The notes under the pieces were generated by a model. That model ran no database searches and was not told where the DNA came from. It saw only the letters and a program-made list of their open reading frames with translations. A DNA stretch of 64,000 nt from Gramella sp. MT6. GTDB taxonomy: Bacteria > Bacteroidota > Bacteroidia > Flavobacteriales > Flavobacteriaceae. Below, piece by piece: positions 62,262-64,000 of the stretch; within the stretch, counting starts at the first letter, position 1; every line of letters begins with the position of its first letter. Location of the stretch: assembly GCF_019357415.1 (NCBI RefSeq), contig NZ_CP048410.1, forward strand, positions 434,001 through 498,000, given 5' to 3'. Made by a program: the position numbers and the translations under genes.

Positions 62262-64000
62262 TTAATGGTTCAGCTCTTCCTCTCCTTCTTGCAGAGGTGT
62301 GGTCTGAGAAACAAAATCCTGTCCTTTGATCACATACTCACCGTCTTCACCAGTCTTAGAGTAATCGTAAGCCCAACGATATACAGAAGGGATCTTACCA
62401 GGCCAGTTTCCGTGGATGTGCTCCACAGGAGTAGTCCATTCTAATGTATTCGATCTCCAAGGGTTCTGAACTGCTTTCTTTCCGAAGAAGATAGAGTTGA
62501 AGAAGTTGTAGATAAATACTATCTGTACAAGGGCAGTGATGATCGCAGCAACCGTAATAATCACGTTCACATCTGCATAGTCATCAAAGTATGGGAAATT
62601 TGTATTTGTATAATAACGTCTTGGAAGACCAGCTATACCAATAAAGTGCATTGGGAAGAAAACCCCATAAGCACCTACAGCGGTCACCCAGAAGTGAACA
62701 TAACCAAGGTTCTTGTTCATCATTCTTCCAAACATCTTAGGGAACCAGTGGTAAACCCCGGCGAATAGTCCGTAAAGTGCAGAGATACCCATTACCAGGT
62801 GGAAGTGAGCAACCACGAAGTAAGTATCGTGCACGTTAATATCCAGGGTAGAATCCCCAAGGATAATACCTGTAAGACCACCTGTAATGAAAGTTGAAAC
62901 CAGACCTATCGAGAATAACATACCCGGGTTCATCTGGAGGTTACCCTTCCATAATGTGGTTATATAGTTAAATGATTTTACTGCTGAAGGAATCGCAATC
63001 AGTAATGTTGTAAAGGTAAATACAGATCCAAGGAATGGATTCATCCCTGAAATAAACATATGGTGACCCCAAACAATTGTTGAAAGGAATGCGATCGCTA
63101 AGATCGAAGCAACCATCGCACGATAACCAAAAATTGGTTTACGTGAGTTAGTGGCAATAACTTCAGAGGTGATACCTAAAGCCGGAAGAAGTACAATATA
63201 TACCTCTGGGTGACCCAGGAACCAGAATAAATGTTCGAATAATACTGGAGAACCTCCCTGGTGACTTAAAACCTCTCCTTTGATAAAGATATCACTAAGG
63301 AAGAATGAAGTACCAAAACTACGGTCCATTATAAGTAACAATGCCGCTGAAAGTAGTACCGGGAACGATACCACACCAATAATAGCAGTTACAAAGAAAG
63401 CCCAGATAGTTAGAGGAAGCCTGGTCATAGACATTCCTTCGGTTCTTAGATTTATTACTGTTACAATGTAGTTAAGAGATCCAAGCAAAGAAGATGCGAT
63501 AAAGATAGCCATAGAAACCAACCAAAGAGTCATCCCTGTTCCCGAACCACTAATAGCTTCAGGAAGAGCACTCAATGGAGGATAGATCGTCCAACCGGCC
63601 ATTGCAGGACCAGATTCAACGAAAAGAGAAGCCAACATGATCACACTAGAAAGGAAAAACAACCAGTAAGAAACCATGTTAAGGAATCCAGAGGCCATAT
63701 CTCGTGCACCAATTTGCAAAGGAATCAATAAGTTTGAGAACGTACCACTCAAACCAGCGGTAAGTACGAAGAATACCATGATCGTACCATGAATGGTCAC
63801 CAATGCAAGGTAGATACTTGGAGACATTACTCCGTCTGGAGCCCATCTCTCACCCAATAATGCTTCAAAGATCCAGAAAGATTGTTCTGGCCAGGCAAGC
63901 TGGATACGGAAAAGGATCGACATACCGATACCTATTATCCCCATAATAAGCCCGGTAATAAGATATTGCTTGGCAATCATCTTATGATCCTGACTAAAGA
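62262..64000 (-). CDS. ctaD: Cytochrome c oxidase subunit I (5' end beyond window)
   Basis: Subunit I holds heme a, heme a3 and CuB and pumps protons while reducing oxygen. The visible 578 or so residues contain the heme/copper ligands in TIHGTIMVFF, the HPEVYIVLLP motif with the His-Tyr pair, WGHHMFISGM, and YFVVAHFHLVMG, with about twelve membrane spans. The frame continues upstream to the window edge as FSQDHKM, so the methionine at 63980 is internal and the true start lies outside. The 3' end is intact. Subunit III, CyoE and assembly genes are 22 kb away, which shows a split oxidase cluster; subunit II probably lies just outside the window. Confidence 0.97.
   Translation of the reverse strand, partial: FSQDHKMIAKQYLITGLIMGIIGIGMSILFRIQLAWPEQSFWIFEALLGERWAPDGVMSPSIYLALVTIHGTIMVFFVLTAGLSGTFSNLLIPLQIGARDMASGFLNMVSYWLFFLSSVIMLASLFVESGPAMAGWTIYPPLSALPEAISGSGTGMTLWLVSMAIFIASSLLGSLNYIVTVINLRTEGMSMTRLPLTIWAFFVTAIIGVVSFPVLLSAALLLIMDRSFGTSFFLSDIFIKGEVLSHQGGSPVLFEHLFWFLGHPEVYIVLLPALGITSEVIATNSRKPIFGYRAMVASILAIAFLSTIVWGHHMFISGMNPFLGSVFTFTTLLIAIPSAVKSFNYITTLWKGNLQMNPGMLFSIGLVSTFITGGLTGIILGDSTLDINVHDTYFVVAHFHLVMGISALYGLFAGVYHWFPKMFGRMMNKNLGYVHFWVTAVGAYGVFFPMHFIGIAGLPRRYYTNTNFPYFDDYADVNVIITVAAIITALVQIVFIYNFFNSIFFGKKAVQNPWRSNTLEWTTPVEHIHGNWPGKIPSVYRWAYDYSKTGEDGEYVIKGQDFVSQTTPLQEGEEELNH

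Noticed and set aside
1..64000. CRISPR arrays, tRNA or rRNA genes, insertion sequences
   Set aside because: I looked for regularly spaced repeats, cloverleaf-like sequences, transposase motifs and terminal inverted repeats and saw none in the gaps, all of which are under 300 bases.

Overview
This window looks like the chromosome of a marine-type member of the Bacteroidota, most likely a Flavobacteriaceae close to Gramella/Christiangramia. The reasons are the gliding/type IX secretion genes (sprA, a PorP/SprF-family gene, a RemB-like gene), an OmpP1/FadL plus SGNH-lipoprotein pair, duplicated OmpH genes behind bamA, a malic enzyme-ruvA-sprA-gcvH order, A+T-rich spacers, and promoters that fit the Bacteroidota consensus TTTG-N19-TAnnTTTG. 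The genus is inferred from remembered gene order and protein character, not from a search. Almost all of the window is core chromosome. I saw no insertion sequence, prophage, CRISPR array, tRNA or rRNA, and no gene-free stretch longer than 300 bases.

Layout. 1-3.1 kb (+): the end of an M23 peptidase, a MerR-type regulator, LemA, two TPM proteins and a pentapeptide-repeat protein. 3.2-11.5 kb (-): clpX, clpP and trigger factor (protein quality control), a small membrane protein, an SGNH lipoprotein with an OmpP1/FadL porin, an alpha/beta hydrolase and pdxJ. 11.6-19.6 kb (+): a CBS protein and nadK, then an envelope-biogenesis run (DUF6089 protein, uppS, bamA, two OmpH/Skp chaperones, murI). 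19.6-27.7 kb, mixed strands: PorP/SprF-like protein (-), Nfu (+), phosphate transporter with a PhoU-like tail (-), a DUF255 thioredoxin-like protein (+), an MscS channel (+) and tsaB (-). 27.8-34.9 kb (-): an efflux operon with one ATPase, two MacB-type permeases, two periplasmic adaptors and one TolC. 35-40.2 kb (-): cytochrome oxidase assembly and small subunits (CxxC protein, DUF420, SCO, a cysteine-free SCO-like protein, subunit IV, two subunit III proteins, CyoE). 40.3-44.9 kb (-): RemB-like protein, two TonB paralogs, VanZ, gcvH. 44.9-55 kb (-): the giant sprA with ruvA, then the malic enzyme. 55.2-61 kb: a double TonB_C-like protein, queG and a possibly accessory block (ScyD-like lipoprotein, unusual AraC-type regulator, cytochrome P450). 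61.1-64 kb (-): ruvB and ctaD, which runs off the window.

How the parts fit together. Much of the window serves the outer envelope: undecaprenyl lipid and glutamate racemase for peptidoglycan, BamA and OmpH for outer-membrane proteins, SprA and PorP/SprF for type IX secretion and gliding, and TonB proteins for energising outer-membrane transport. A second theme is aerobic respiration: the oxidase genes are split between 35-40 kb and 62-64 kb.

I found no clearly new system. The observations I would follow first are the DUF4242/cyclase-like/AraC fusion at 58.4-59.5 kb with its neighbours, a cysteine-pair plus TonB_C module reused in four differently built proteins, a cysteine-free SCO homolog beside a normal SCO, a long hydrophilic insertion in a subunit III, and an apparent mscS terminator lying inside the 3' end of the opposing tsaB gene.
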